Below are positions 21,945-32,180 of a stretch of 64,000 nt of DNA, one piece after another. The notes under the pieces are model-generated. The model saw only the letters and a program-made list of their open reading frames with translations, ran no database searches and was not told where the DNA came from. The DNA comes from Lucinisca nassula. Its lineage: Eukaryota; Mollusca; Bivalvia; Lucinida; Lucinidae. Made by a program: the position numbers and the translations under genes. Within the stretch, counting starts at the first letter, position 1, and the number at the start of each line of letters is the position of its first letter. Where the stretch lies: contig OY757010.1 of the NCBI GenBank assembly GCA_963580285.1, positions 62,766,406 to 62,830,405 of the forward strand. The letters are read 5' to 3'.

Positions 21945-22433
21945 TGTCACCAACAGAGGTTTTAGGGCGGGGATGGTCTTTGGTGGCAGGGGTGCTAAAT
22001 GGGTCCCTGTCTCTTTTTGCCCAGGCCTTGTATGAGCGTACTCGCTTGACAAAGTTTGGGGAATTAAGCTCAAGAGGGTAGCGTACAAGACCTGGGTTTA
22101 TATTGGTCCCCTAACCCAGCCTCGTGCGTGACATAAGGATCACACCCAACACAAAGTCTGATGTGATGTAGAGTATAAAGTTAAACACAACACACAGTTC
22201 ACTTTTCCCAAAATTGTATATTTAAATATTTCTGTAAATTTAGTCGAAAGTTCCAAATAACGCAATTGATGCAGACTATTTTGTATATTTCAATGTCCTA
22301 TTTTTCACTAGAATGTCCTAACTGTCACTATTCACTTTCCACACAATTTTCCTCTAAAATTCACATGAAATGTCAAGTCTCAAACAAGTTCTGAAATGCC
22401 AAGTTCCTAAACACAAATTATTAATGTCCTTAA
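21945..22433 (-). repeat. 5' LTR, 3' segment (interrupted)
   Basis: Matches positions 14252 to about 14742 of the intact LTR, ending at TTAA where another element is inserted. The remaining LTR continues at 25508. Confidence 0.92.
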
Positions 22434-23560
22434 GGAGGGTGGGGAGTAATTCTTTTCTCTTTAGATTTTTTTTATTTGCTTATATTTTGTAGCTTGAAAT
22501 CTCTGCACTCGTTTGCCGGTATAAAAATATAGGCACACCAGGCTTTTTTTCGAGCTTTTTATCCTTAAAGATGGGTACTGTTTTCGAATTTATCGAATGT
22601 TCCAATAATTACCCCAGTCATTGACAAATTGTCGATAACAATTGTTTAAAACAATATTTCCAAGTTTGGTTAAAAAAAAACACAATGCAGGATAATGTCA
22701 TGTTTGCGTACCTATGTGTGAAAGACAAACTCTTTCACAGATTTTTGTCGAAACACCTATTTACAAATGTCCTTTTCTGCATGTTTTGCTGTTTTGAGAT
22801 GCAATTTTCGTTATATTTGAAAAAAGAATGCATTTTTCGTCTTTAGATTTTTCTTATTTTCACATATATTGTGTAATAATATTAGATACACGAAATAGGC
22901 GTGAAATTTGACCATGTCACCAGGCATCTGAGAGAAATATTGCAGAAAAAATTACCCCACCCCCCCAATAAAAATGGCTAAAAAAGCATTAAGATATTGT
23001 TTAAATGACAAGAACAAGGATTATACCTTTATTATTGCACATACTTTTGCTTCCTTAATGTGATATGAATCAAAGTATTTCATTAGAATTGAAACACAAT
23101 TTCATTTATAAGTTTCATGGTGTGAAAAATGGATTTTTCTGGCCAAAAAATGCATGTTCTGATATAGCCATATTGTCGTTTTGTTCATGTTTAAAAGATA
23201 TGAAGCCATTAACATTGTCGCAGACGTTCAAACAATGTCAGATGTATGTTATTAATATACCTGGGAAACATTATTATACATTTTTAGCTTTCTTTTTTGA
23301 CAATTTATTACCCCACCCCCTAATGAAATGGGTAGAAATAGATAAAAAAAATACAATAAGCTGATGCAAAAGAATATAAAAATTTCCTTTTTCCCATTTA
23401 AGTTCCTGCCAACGTTATAGGGAAAGTAGAAACACTTTTAATTATTTTTTTTCTATAATTTTGACAAGTTTTTTTTTTTTCATGCCATATTGACCGGAAA
23501 CGCTATTTAATTATCTATTGCCTGTTTATGCAAATTGTGAAAGGGAGGTAAGATAAGTTA
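22434..23560. other. Unassigned body of the TTAA element
   Basis: AT-rich, with TACCCCA(C) phrases repeated near 22960 and 23310 and several poly-T runs. The longest open stretch (plus, 23065-23364) shows no recognisable domain. Confidence 0.5.
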
Positions 23561-23574
23561 TCCTTTCACTTTCC

Positions 23575-23728
23575 GAAAGTGGATAGAATTGATGGCAATG
23601 ACCTGGAATCGATACAATTACCCAACACCTCCGATCAGACACACCAAAGGGAAAGAACCACGAACATGAATAACTAGACCGTAATGGAAACATCACTAGC
23701 GGAAAGCCAAAATGGCAGTTGCATTCCC
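23575..23728 (+). repeat. R1 repeat fragment
   Basis: Diverged R1 5' segment (GATACAATTACCC, ACACCAAAGGGAAAGAA, GACCGTAATGGAAAC, CCAAAATGGCAGTT). It runs directly into LINE coding sequence at about 23735. Confidence 0.65.
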
Positions 23729-23734
23729 ACATAG

Positions 23735-24012
23735 TGGCTTTCGTGGACCTTGAGAAGGCATTTGGTTGAGTGTCTCGGAAAGTCATCTTGGAGGCACAGA
23801 AAAAAATTGAAGTGGAGGAGTGGAATATCCGAATGGTCCAGTGGGTGTATGCTAATTCGCGGAGCCGTATGCGTTTTTGTGTTGGTTCCATTGAAGAATT
23901 CGAATTGAAGGTCGGTGTTCCTCAAGGCTCTTTTCTCAGCCTAATGCATTTCATCATTGTGCTTTATGTCTTGTCATGCGAGTTCTGTTCTGGGGGGGGG
24001 GGGGGGGGGGGG
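23735..24012 (+). pseudogene. LINE reverse transcriptase fragment
   Basis: Plus-strand remnant of the same LINE type as 41700-43740: it reads FVDLEKAF before an in-frame stop (FG*VSRKVILEA), then ANSRSRM, EEFELKVGVPQGSF and LSCEF, ending in a poly-G run. It covers only the RT region between the first Asp motif and the segment before YADD. Dead. Confidence 0.8.
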
Positions 24013-24099
24013 CTTTGTAATCATAGCTGAATCACTTCAGTGTGCTACACCACTTCAAAGGCGTCGCCCAAAAACTTCTCATGTATATAGTCTCTACAA

Positions 24100-24500
24100 T
24101 GCATGATAGCCCCGAACAGGCCTTGAAGAAAAAGATTGTGCTGCATGATACTAACCCAATCACTCATGAGTACGAGTAGACCGCCCTGCCCAGGTAAAGT
24201 GGTGCAAGACGGACGGTCCTTATAAACATATAGATTTGTTTCACTGGCTGTCAGGTTTCATCTCAAAGTCGGGTAAAAAGACCCACAAATTGGGAAGTAA
24301 CCTCTCCAAAATGACCAATATTATGTTGACGTTAAAATTACATCTCAAGCCCTGTCGCTCAACGAAACCAATAGGGTTTATATGCATGGACGGTCCGACT
24401 CGGGCCCATTTTCCTGGGCAGGTTTAGACCCTCTAAGCGGTTTACTAGTTCTCACGTGCGGTCGGTTTCAGCTCTGCGTGAAAGCATCATGCAACCCGAT
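24100..24500. repeat. Opposed SINE-A fragments
   Basis: A diverged plus-strand SINE-A (24106 to about 24333, head GCCCCGAACAGGCCTTGAAG to TTGACGTTAAAAT) runs directly into minus-strand SINE-A sequence (ACATCTCAAGCCCTGTCGC to GCATCATGCAACCCG). The two halves lie in opposite orientation. Confidence 0.75.
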
Positions 24501-24653
24501 TGGCTGGAGCCGGTACATTGACAAAATGCTGTTATGATGATGGATGTGTGGGCATACAAAGGCTCCGTGTGGCACAACCTAAACCATCATCTTTATATTC
24601 GAAACAGATCAACGGGATTTTTTCTTGTACACCCTTTTGCTTATGCTTGATTA
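24501..24653. other. Short unassigned spacer
   Basis: No recognisable content between the SINE fragments. Confidence 0.4.
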
Positions 24654-24875
24654 TTGTTTGTTTGATTTGAGGTTTAACGTCCCCGTCAACACTGTAAAGG
24701 TCATTTTGGAGACGTCGCTTCCAATTTTGTGGGACATTTACCCGACCTTAAGATGAAATGTCAACTAAAACCCCGCCGCCAATTGAACCAACGAGTTTAT
24801 TAACATGGACAGGCCGACTCGCACCGCTTTGCCTGGGCAGGCTTAGACCCTCTAAGCAGTTTACCAGTAGGCCTA
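24654..24875 (-). repeat. SINE-A copy, 5'-truncated
   Basis: TTGTTTGTTTGATTTGAGG tail and body to CTCTAAGCAGTTTACCAGTA; the head is missing. Confidence 0.8.
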
Positions 24876-25507
24876 CACCTGTTGAGTGCAAGATCCTAAT
24901 TATGGGTGCTTGCTCAGGCTATTTGTTCACTGAGATGGCTTAACAGTAATTGAACCTGAGACTGCGACTGACAGTTAAAAGAATATTGTGCGCTGCCAGG
25001 CATTACAGTCTGCAATTTTAGTTATCAAAAATGGCAGTGTTTTCTTTCCATATATATGACGTCACGCAAACTAAAGTAAACGTCACTATTGATTCATTGT
25101 TTTGTTTGTGTTGACAAAGTATGGCCGTGGAATATGTGAACTGATAGACTCTTCGAGGCTATATTTTGACACCAATGGAAAAATAAAGTAAACATCGTGC
25201 GTTAAAGAGAGTTCAGATTTGCCATGGACAGCTGATGGGCTGCAATCGGAGGAAACAAACCAGTAGCTGGAAAAATACAGGGTTAGTCTGTTTATCCCTC
25301 TATTTTCCTGTGCTTCCAGCCATGCGGACTAGACCGGAAAGTAGTCTATGAAGTCGCAAAATAATTTATAACAAAATGCACATTGCAATGGTTATTAAAT
25401 GTTACAAAAACCTCAGAAAACACTTTGAAAACTAAATAGAAACAAAAATCATTTTGAGGTAAAAATTCGAACCTGATTACGGCAGAGTCAATTATGCGCG
25501 ACCCTCC
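24876..25507. other. Right part of the TTAA element, no gene seen
   Basis: AT-rich unique sequence ending in GCGCGACCCTCC. No open frame of note. Confidence 0.45.
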
Positions 25508-26534
25508 TTAACGCGATGTCACCAGCATATAATTTTCCCAAAACTTCATGTTCATCAATTTACTTCATCAAATGTCTTGCAAATTTCCTAAAGTTATCTC
25601 CCTTACTTAGCTGTTTAATTTCCTTAATTTCCTTATGTTGTAGAGTCTCTATTTTCCTTCAGTTTGTTACTAAGATTTAGCAAAGATTTGTAAGTCTCTA
25701 CACAGAACTTTGAATCAAACAGTCTGTGCAGGGTCTACGATGCAAAACCAAGTAACAGTTCAATGTTCTAGTTCAAAAGATTAGCACTTAACTGCCTTTG
25801 ATTTGATTGCCTTCTCCAATTGCCTGTCTGCTAATGTTCAGCATGTTTTTATGTTGTGTGGGCTCATCAGCCCTGTCTCAAAAATGAGCCAATTAACCGA
25901 CTTCTTTCATCCAACCAATAGATTCATATTTTAGAAGTGTCAGCGTGACCAATCAAAAGTCAGACCCAAAAGGGTCTTAAAAGATTTTGCTCAACACCTG
26001 AGAAAAGAAGCCAATTATCTAAAGATCACAAGTTTGTTTGAACAATAGAAGTGTGCCAGCTCAGAGTGACCACTGTTTCCCTAATTTCTAATTAGGCTGT
26101 CTACTAAGTTTCAGTTTGTACCCCAAGGAGTGACCTATGTTTTCTTAGTTGATTGAATCTTATTGTTCCGCTTGATGGTTTCCAAGCTATAACTTTTAAG
26201 CAGCTTTGTTTCCTAAAAGGTGCAGAACATTTCTCAAGCCATGTTGCTTAACATGCTTGTTTGTCAAAACAATGCCTCAAGACCTACTTTACAAAGATTT
26301 ACCTTGATGAACAAAATCCTGGGAAAATATTGAAATTATGAAATTTAAACTAAAATGAAAAATTACTTTGTTTTTTTTTTAATTCTGTTTTTCTCATTCA
26401 CCCATTCTCTCTTACTATGGCCTAAAAAAATAAAACCCTTCATTCAACATTCACCCCACATCGAGATCCCTTTCTCACTTAATTATTCATAAATTTTCTG
26501 AAATGTAAATGCCCTAAAATTTTGACTGGTGACA
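25508..26534 (-). repeat. 5' LTR, 5' segment
   Basis: Continues the interrupted LTR from TTAACGCGATGTCACC to TGGTGACA. Small differences from the intact LTR include CCAATCAAAAGTCAG versus CCAAAAGGGTCAG. Confidence 0.92.
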
Positions 26535-27089
26535 GATATACTGCACCAAGTTTGACCAAATTCCATCCATTGATTCATATGACAGAGTGCAGACAAGCCA
26601 AAATTCGCAGTCTTGGGTGTCTTTGCCTTGAAAATAAGGTCAAGGTCACCAAACTCCTAGCAACTCTTTGGGTAGGTTGCAACGCTATACTGTGCCAAGT
26701 TAGACCAAATTTCATCCATAAATTCATGAGATAGGGTGCATACTAGCCAAAACTCACTGTCTTTGGGGGCCTGTGCCCGTGAAAATAAGGCCAAGGTCAC
26801 CAAAATCTAATAAAATCTTTGGTAGGTTGCAATGATACTACATGTATGTACCATGTTTGACCACATTTCATCTATTCGTTCATGAGACAGGGTGCAAACA
26901 AGCCAAAATCCACTGTTTGTGTGTGTATCGTGAAATTTGGTCAAACTGGGTACAATATATCAGTACAAGCTACCAAAGATTAGAATTTGATTAGACTTAG
27001 ACTTTGGTGACCTTGACTTTATTTTCAAGGGTACATGCCCCCCACTTGAAAATAAGGTCACCAAAGTCTAAGTCTAATCAAATCATATA
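26535..27089 (+). repeat. Second tandem-repeat family, middle part
   Basis: Resumes the array broken by the LTR element (CTGCACCAAGTTTGACC, GTAGGTTGCAA, TTGAAAATAAGGTCA). One unit near 26930-27070 is partly inverted, giving a local palindrome around TTAGACTTTGGTGACC. Confidence 0.75.
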
Positions 27090-27180
27090 CTCAAGCACTT
27101 TGAAAACGCAACATTATATTTTTTAAATATTTTTGAAATGGCCCAATCCAAAATCATATTAGCAGATATATGCTTCCATA

Positions 27181-27485
27181 AAGCCCCCGCCCATAGGGGC
27201 TTGAAGAAATATATGGGCTACATGATGCTTCCACGCAGAGCTGAATCCGGCCCGCACACTAGTACTGGTAAACCGTTTAGAGGATCTAAGCCTGTCCAGG
27301 AACCGCGGTGCGAGGCGGACCGTCCATGCGAATAAACCCTATTGGTTTCATTGGGCGACAGGGCTTGAGATGTCATTTCACCTCAATGTCGGGTAAAAGT
27401 CCCACAAAATTGGAAGCAACGTCTCCAAAATGACCTTTACAGTGTTGACGGGGACGTTAAACCTCAAATCAAACAAAACAAACAA
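27181..27485 (+). repeat. SINE-A, full length, with 11-bp TSD
   Basis: Complete 305-bp copy from AAGCCCCCGCCCATAGGGGC to CAAATCAAACAAAACAAACAA, bounded by ATGCTTCCATA (27170-27180, 27486-27496). It is the best reference copy for the family in this window. No A box or B box is apparent in its head, so it does not look tRNA-derived. Confidence 0.92.
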
Positions 27486-27677
27486 ATGCTTCCATACACC
27501 ATAAATAAAATCATATGAGGTGGTCAGATCGATAAAATATCCGTCGACTACACGTGATATCGTAGCACGTGCACACCGAGATATGACCTTGTTTATATGG
27601 TCAATTCCGCATGTACAGCCGATACCTTTCATTCAATCTCTTCAAAAGTTGTCTTCAAATCGGTTTTTGGTTGAAAT

Positions 27678-28717
27678 TTGGATAAATTTACAAAACTGAG
27701 CATGCCAAGGCTAAATAACGAAAATCGGAATCGGATTTTAGGCCTTTTGGACGCTGGCATTTCACAGAAGGACATTGCTCGGCGTTTTAATGTTGACAGA
27801 ACCACAATATATCGTCTCGTTCAACGTGTCAGGAAAACAGGAACTGTTAATGACCGCCCAAGGCCTGGGCAAGTGCGCATGACGTCAAGACGTCAGGATA
27901 ATTACATCCGTCAACTCAACCCCTACGGCATCGTTTCCAGAAGGCCGCGCAAACAGCTTCCGTCGTCATTGGCAACCGAGGGCGACGTATTCATCGTATG
28001 ACAGTGTCCCGACGACTTAAGGAATTTGGTGTTCGTTGCCGGCGTCCGTACCACGGACCAATACTTACACGACGCCATCGTCAGCTTCGCATGAACTTTG
28101 CACTTAATCACCAGAGACGTGTCAACTGGCACGACGTCGTCTTCAGCGATGAGTCCAGGTTCAATTTGTACCAAACCGACGGGCGGGTACGCGTTTATCG
28201 ACGTGACGGCGAAAGGTTTGCTGATAGCTGCGTTGTTGAAAGAGACCGGTTTGGAGGCGGTGGTGTCATGGTCTGGGGCGCCATCAATTACAATTTTCGC
28301 TCGTGTTTATTGATAATTCATGGAAATCTCAACGCCAGACGTTACGTCGATGAGATTCTTCAGCCAGAGCTTGTTCCATTGTTGCGACGTCAACGTAACC
28401 CCATGTTATTTCAGCACGATAACGCCCGCCCGCACACGGCAAGGTTGACGCAGGACTTTTTACGTCAAGAAGGCATCAATGTTCTCCCTTGGCCGTCGAA
28501 ATCACCCAATCTGAATTGTATCGAACACCTTTGAGACGAATTGGGACGTCGTGTACACGGACGTCAAAACGCGCCACAGACTGTGAGGCAGCTCGCGATA
28601 GCCATTCAGCAAGAGTGGGATAACATCTCCCGACGTACTGTGCGACGTTTGTGTTGTTCAATGCGGTCCAGGTTACGTGAATGCTCTCAGCGCGCAGGTG
28701 GGCATACCCGATATTGA
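27678..28717 (+). pseudogene. Tc1-type transposase, frameshift plus nonsense
   Basis: N-terminal paired-like helix-turn-helix region (ISQKDIARRFNVDRTTIYRLV) at about residues 29-50, then a one-base frame change near 27920; the downstream frame opens in time to read MTVSRRLKEFG. The catalytic DDE domain has FSDESRF (first D), LFQHDNARPHTA (second D) and SPNLNCIE (E), with 34 residues between the second D and the E, i.e. DD34E. Directly after the E the codon normally encoding Trp in this family is TGA (28532-28534). The frame then continues cleanly for 60 codons (DELGRRV...) to a stop at 28715. All catalytic residues remain, so inactivation is recent. Role: cut-and-paste transposition at TA. 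Confidence 0.9.
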
Positions 28718-28918
28718 TGTGGCTGGAGATTTGACTGACACATGGTGTGTTTGCCGCAGTGTAGACTGCTAATGTGAAGGGACAGCTCTAATGTGATTGT
28801 GGCAAACGAAAGTCATTTGATGAATATTGTTTGTGATGAAATTCGTTTTTTGAAAAAATTGGTGTGTTAAAAAATATTTACATTTTCCTTATGATGTTGC
28901 GTTTTCAAAGTGCTCGAG

Positions 28919-29680
28919 TATATATTGAACCTAGTTTGATCAAATTTCACCCGTATTGTTTGACCAACACACATGTTCCCTTGAAAATAAGGTCAAGGTC
29001 ACCAACGTCTAAGTCTAATCAAATCTTTGGCAGCTTGAAATGATATATTGTACCCAGTTTGACCAAATTACAACCATATTCTACGAAGTTTGACCAACGT
29101 TAATCAATTTGTTCATGAGATAAGAGTGCAGACAAGCCATTTTTGGTCCAAACTGACTGTTTTTGGGGGCCTGTGCCCTTGAAAAAGAGGTCATCAAAAC
29201 CTAATGACCATTTTCCCTATCCTAGTAACATAACCATGCATATTTGGCCAGATTCAATCCATAGGTTCAGGAGACGGGGTGCTTAAAACAGGCTACGCTG
29301 ACGCCAACACCGACGCAAACGGGATCTGCACCAAAAACAATATATCCCCCTCACCTTGGTTGGAGGGACATAATATGAATACTAAAGTGTCACAAACAAC
29401 TTTCAAAGAACTACAAAGGGGAATAACTTTAACATTATTGATCCCTTGCCTTGATTCTTGTTTTTCTGCAGCAGCAATGCCTTATAAATATCAACATATT
29501 CCAACCATCCCCCCTTCCTGATAATGGTTCACATGAAATTTTATAAAGATTAGCAATAGGGGATCAGAGATTTAATTGTTAGAAATTGTGGATGAATGTT
29601 GACAGACGACGGAGCCGTGGTATATGAATACATCACATGAGCCTTTGGGTCAGGTGAGCTAATAAAATCTCTGTTTTCCC
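28919..29680 (+). repeat. Second tandem-repeat family, right part and tail
   Basis: Array units continue to about 29290, followed by a tail with CAGACGACGGAGCCGTGG and an end GGGTCAGGTGAGCTAA. It thus shares the terminal signature of the tandem-core element ending at 13195. No gene. Confidence 0.7.
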
Positions 29681-29931
29681 CATTATATGGGCCCTGTCAA
29701 GCGATTTTGGTACTCGCCTATGCGGGCAGCAATTTGTCATGACGGAATGCTCGAAGAAACAAATTCGCTTGGCGGGGCTCATATCTTAATGGGAGACTAA
29801 AGGGCAAGTAGCTCGCAACTGAATAGTCCGATCTGACCCACAATCAAACTTGTGGTAAGTTTTTATGGCTGTCCTAATAACCTAAAGTCTGATGAAGATT
29901 CCATCACAAATGAAATCACCAGTATCATCTG
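29681..29931. other. Spacer with diverged repeat
   Basis: Contains GGGAGACTAAAGG and GATGAAGATTCCATCACAAA, which recur at about 30174 and 30720; degenerate local duplication, no gene. Confidence 0.45.
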
Positions 29932-30173
29932 GGACCAGTTGTTCAAAACTAACGAAGTCGTTAGTTAACGTATCGTTAAAACTTTGATCTTTAAATATGG
30001 CAAATATGCTGAAATTTTTGCTGAAAACATGAAAGCAGCTTTTGCAGACACAAAAGCTGCTCACATTTTTTCAGCAAAAATACCAAAATTTACGAGTTTG
30101 TACTTGCTAGAAGAGTTAAAAATATGACCACTAACGAGCTCGTTAAGCTAACGGTGCTTTGAACAATGGCCCC
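29932..30173. repeat. MITE with TTGTTCAAA terminal inverted repeats
   Basis: Left end GGGACCAGTTGTTCAAAAC and right end GCTTTGAACAATGGCCCC are complementary with few mismatches. A second inner pair, CGTTAGTTAACG and CGTTAAGCTAACG, extends the symmetry. It lies between two copies of GATGAAGATTCCATCACAAA. Non-coding. Confidence 0.75.
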
Positions 30174-30367
30174 TGATGAAGATTCCATCACAAATGAAAT
30201 CATTAGTATCATCTGGACAATACTTTCCCATGTTTATGACGCCCTCAAGGGCAGCTTACTTTCACGCAAATAGTCGAAACAGGGCCAATATCGAACCGCA
30301 AGTTTGATGAAGCTTCTATCAAGAATGAAGTCACTGTCAGTTGGACAAAATTTTGCCCATTATAGGT

Positions 30368-30700
30368 GTGTGTGTGTGTGAATTCGGGTTTAACGTCGCT
30401 TTCAACAATTTTTCAGTCATATCACGACGGTGTCTGGTTGCGACAGGGAGCTCAATGCTCACTTTTACAGTGCTGCCTCACTGAAGTATCATGTCCCAGA
30501 CACACTACATGATACCGCACCCAGTCACATAATCCTTATACTGGGTCGACCATTCCTAGCTGTACCCCGTAAATCTGAGTGTCAAGCAAGGAGCAGCTAG
30601 TACCACTCTTAATGACTTTGGTATGTCACGGCCCGGGATCAAACCTGTGACCTCCCGTTCCCCGGAGCGGACACTCTACCAACTGAGCTATCGGGGTCGG
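30368..30700 (-). repeat. tRNA-derived SINE (SINE-B), full length, 15-bp TSD
   Basis: Minus-strand head has an A-box-like TAGCTCAGTTGGTAGAGTG and a B-box-like GGTTTGATCCC. The body ends TGACTGAAAAATTGTTGAAA, GCGACGTTAAACCC and a CA-repeat tail. Perfect duplication TTGCCCATTATAGGT flanks it (30353-30367, 30701-30715), so it is a young retroposition. The conserved region resembles the V-SINE type reported from molluscs; that link is from memory and should be tested. Confidence 0.9.
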
Positions 30701-30734
30701 TTGCCCATTATAGGTATATGGGAGACTAAAGGAC

Positions 30735-30895
30735 AAGAATATAAAGAATCTTATATGGGTGTGGGGGTGGATGGAAAAATCCGTCCCGAGGGACACTGTC
30801 CGGCATCACGAGGCTTGCCGAGTGATGCCGGACAGTGATCCCGAGGGACGGATTTTTCTATCCATCACTCACACCCATATAGGATTCTTTTTCTT
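30735..30895. repeat. Long palindrome 1
   Basis: Arms of about 75 bases: AGAATCTTATATGGGTGT ... ATCCGTCCCGAGGGA ... GTCCGGCATCAC pairs with the mirrored GTGATGCCGGAC ... TCCCGAGGGACGGAT ... ACACCCATATAGGATTCT. Foldback element with no coding. Confidence 0.85.
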
Positions 30896-31197
30896 GCATA
30901 CCTTCTATTGCTTAGCGCGGATTTTTAATGCTGCAGTCTTTTCTGTTACCGACGTCCACCATATGGTGATGAGACTGCAGGAATGTTTAGTTACGTCACG
31001 TAACGTAACGACGGCGCATACGAGGTCGTAATCAACCAGTGCATTTATCAAACACGCGATTATATTCGATTTTGGGTCAGAACATAAATTTCTATCCAAG
31101 GGTAAAATCACGGATTTCCTTGTCTGGTGTGCAAGAATAATCAGATCTGCACCAAGTTCGATCCTGTCCAAGATTTTATGGCTATCCATATTATCTA

Positions 31198-31303
31198 CAA
31201 AGTAGAAGTAAAACAAAGATCAGGAATTGATACAATTAACTTACTCCACCCATAAAAGACACCAAAGGGAAAGAAATACAAACGTTAAGCGACAAGACCA
31301 TAC
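31198..31303 (+). repeat. R1 repeat fragment
   Basis: Same 5' segment and same break point (GACCATA) as the copy at 11082. Confidence 0.75.
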
Positions 31304-31635
31304 AAGTTTGTACCAAGTATTATAAATAAAGCTCTTATAGTTCTTGAGAAATAAACTTGAACCTTAGGGTGAACGCTAGGGTGGTCGCAATATCTTACGA
31401 AGTCTGTGACCCATGAAATGTAGGTCAAGGTCAAATATGGTTGCTTGCATGTAAGTTGCCCTACCGTGATGCAAGTTTGTACCAAGTATCATAAATGAAG
31501 CTCTTATAGTTCTTGAGAAATAAACTTGAACCTCAGGGTGAACGCTAGGGTGGTCGCAAATGTTGACGCATTGACAAACGGACGAACGGACGGAAAACCG
31601 GGCGCCTATATCGCGCCATGCTAATAGCGCGACAA
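31304..31635 (+). repeat. Two-unit tandem repeat with GGACGGA-type tail
   Basis: Two copies (about 31304 and 31469) of a unit with GTTTGTACCAAGTAT, GAAATAAACTTGAACC and GAACGCTAGGGTGGTCGCAA, then GACGGACGGA-like sequence and GCGCGAC. Same general design as the tandem-core elements. Confidence 0.6.
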
Positions 31636-31885
31636 AAATCGTATGACCACACGTGTTATAACACTTTGGCAGGATTATGTAACGTCATGAAGACGTCATT
31701 GTCAACAATGCATTTTTGCGGAAAAATTGTCAAATTCAAAGGCGATAAAATCCCATTTTAAGTGGTCATACGATAAACAGAATCTTACACTCGTAGTCAT
31801 TTCATATGCAATTTATGAAACAAGCCTTCGTCGAAGGCTCATTTCATAAATATCATATGAAATGACCACTCGTGTAAGATCCTCT
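31636..31885. repeat. Paired inverted repeats (palindrome 2)
   Basis: ATCGTATGACCAC at 31638 pairs with GTGGTCATACGAT at 31762-31774. A second palindrome follows (GTCATTTCATATG ... GCCTTCGTCGAAGGC ... CATATGAAATGAC, about 31795-31870) with ACACTCGT / ACTCGTGT outside it. Non-coding foldback DNA. Confidence 0.75.
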
Positions 31886-32180
31886 ATGTATCAGATATTG
31901 CTAGAACAGTTCCCTCCCAAAACTCCTTAAGCTTACAATGTTTTCAACAACTGGGTCCTGGTTCAGCTTACTGTTACTGTTAGTGACATAATTATGGGAC
32001 TTCCTGTTTGCTGAGATCCTTTTAAAAAGGGTTCTACTCTGAAAGGAAATATATTTCCTTTCTTTCTTTTACAAGTAGACTCCATTTACAAGGATGACAA
32101 TTTACGCTCGAAAGAGTTACCTTCCCTGAAGGTGTATCCATTCACCGAAACATAACTCCAGATAAGTGCACTTTTTTCAT
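31886..32180. other. Spacer, nothing recognised
   Basis: No gene or clear repeat visible. Confidence 0.4.

Larger units (their letters stand above)
22434..25507. mobile_element. TTAA-duplicating element inside the 5' LTR
   Basis: The uninterrupted LTR reads CCTTAACGCG. Here it is split as CCTTAA / GGAGGGT ... ACCCTCC / TTAACGCG, giving an exact TTAA duplication (22430-22433, 25508-25511) and a perfect 7-bp terminal inverted repeat GGAGGGT, followed by weak further symmetry to TAATT. TTAA duplication is typical of piggyBac and Kolobok superfamilies. No transposase frame is recognisable. The 3074 bp include SINE-A pieces, a LINE fragment and an R1 fragment, so the element is non-autonomous or a filled shell. 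Confidence 0.8.
14252..26534 (-). mobile_element. Ty3/gypsy-class LTR retrotransposon, gag not visible
   Basis: A complete insertion bounded by TGTCACCA and TGGTGACA, with 4-bp target duplication GATA (14248-14251 and 26535-26538). Both LTRs are about 1.5 kb and differ at only about a dozen places by eye, so the insertion is young. Order on the minus strand: 5' LTR (split by another element), primer-binding site, protease-RT, RNase H, integrase, chromodomain-like modules, polypurine tract, 3' LTR. It sits inside the 13.2-29.7 kb tandem repeat. No capsid or zinc-knuckle frame is visible, and pol has a frame break in RT. Confidence 0.92.
27090..28918 (+). mobile_element. Tc1-family DNA transposon
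   Basis: Terminal inverted repeats CTCRAGCACTTTGAAAACGC (left end 27090, right end 28918) are flanked by TA on both sides, the Tc1/mariner target duplication. Removing the nested SINE leaves about 1.5 kb, a normal Tc1 size. The transposase is broken at two places. Confidence 0.92.

Noticed and set aside
23065..23364. Transposase of the TTAA element
   Set aside because: 99 residues without catalytic DDD/DDE motifs or zinc-binding residues in a plausible arrangement.
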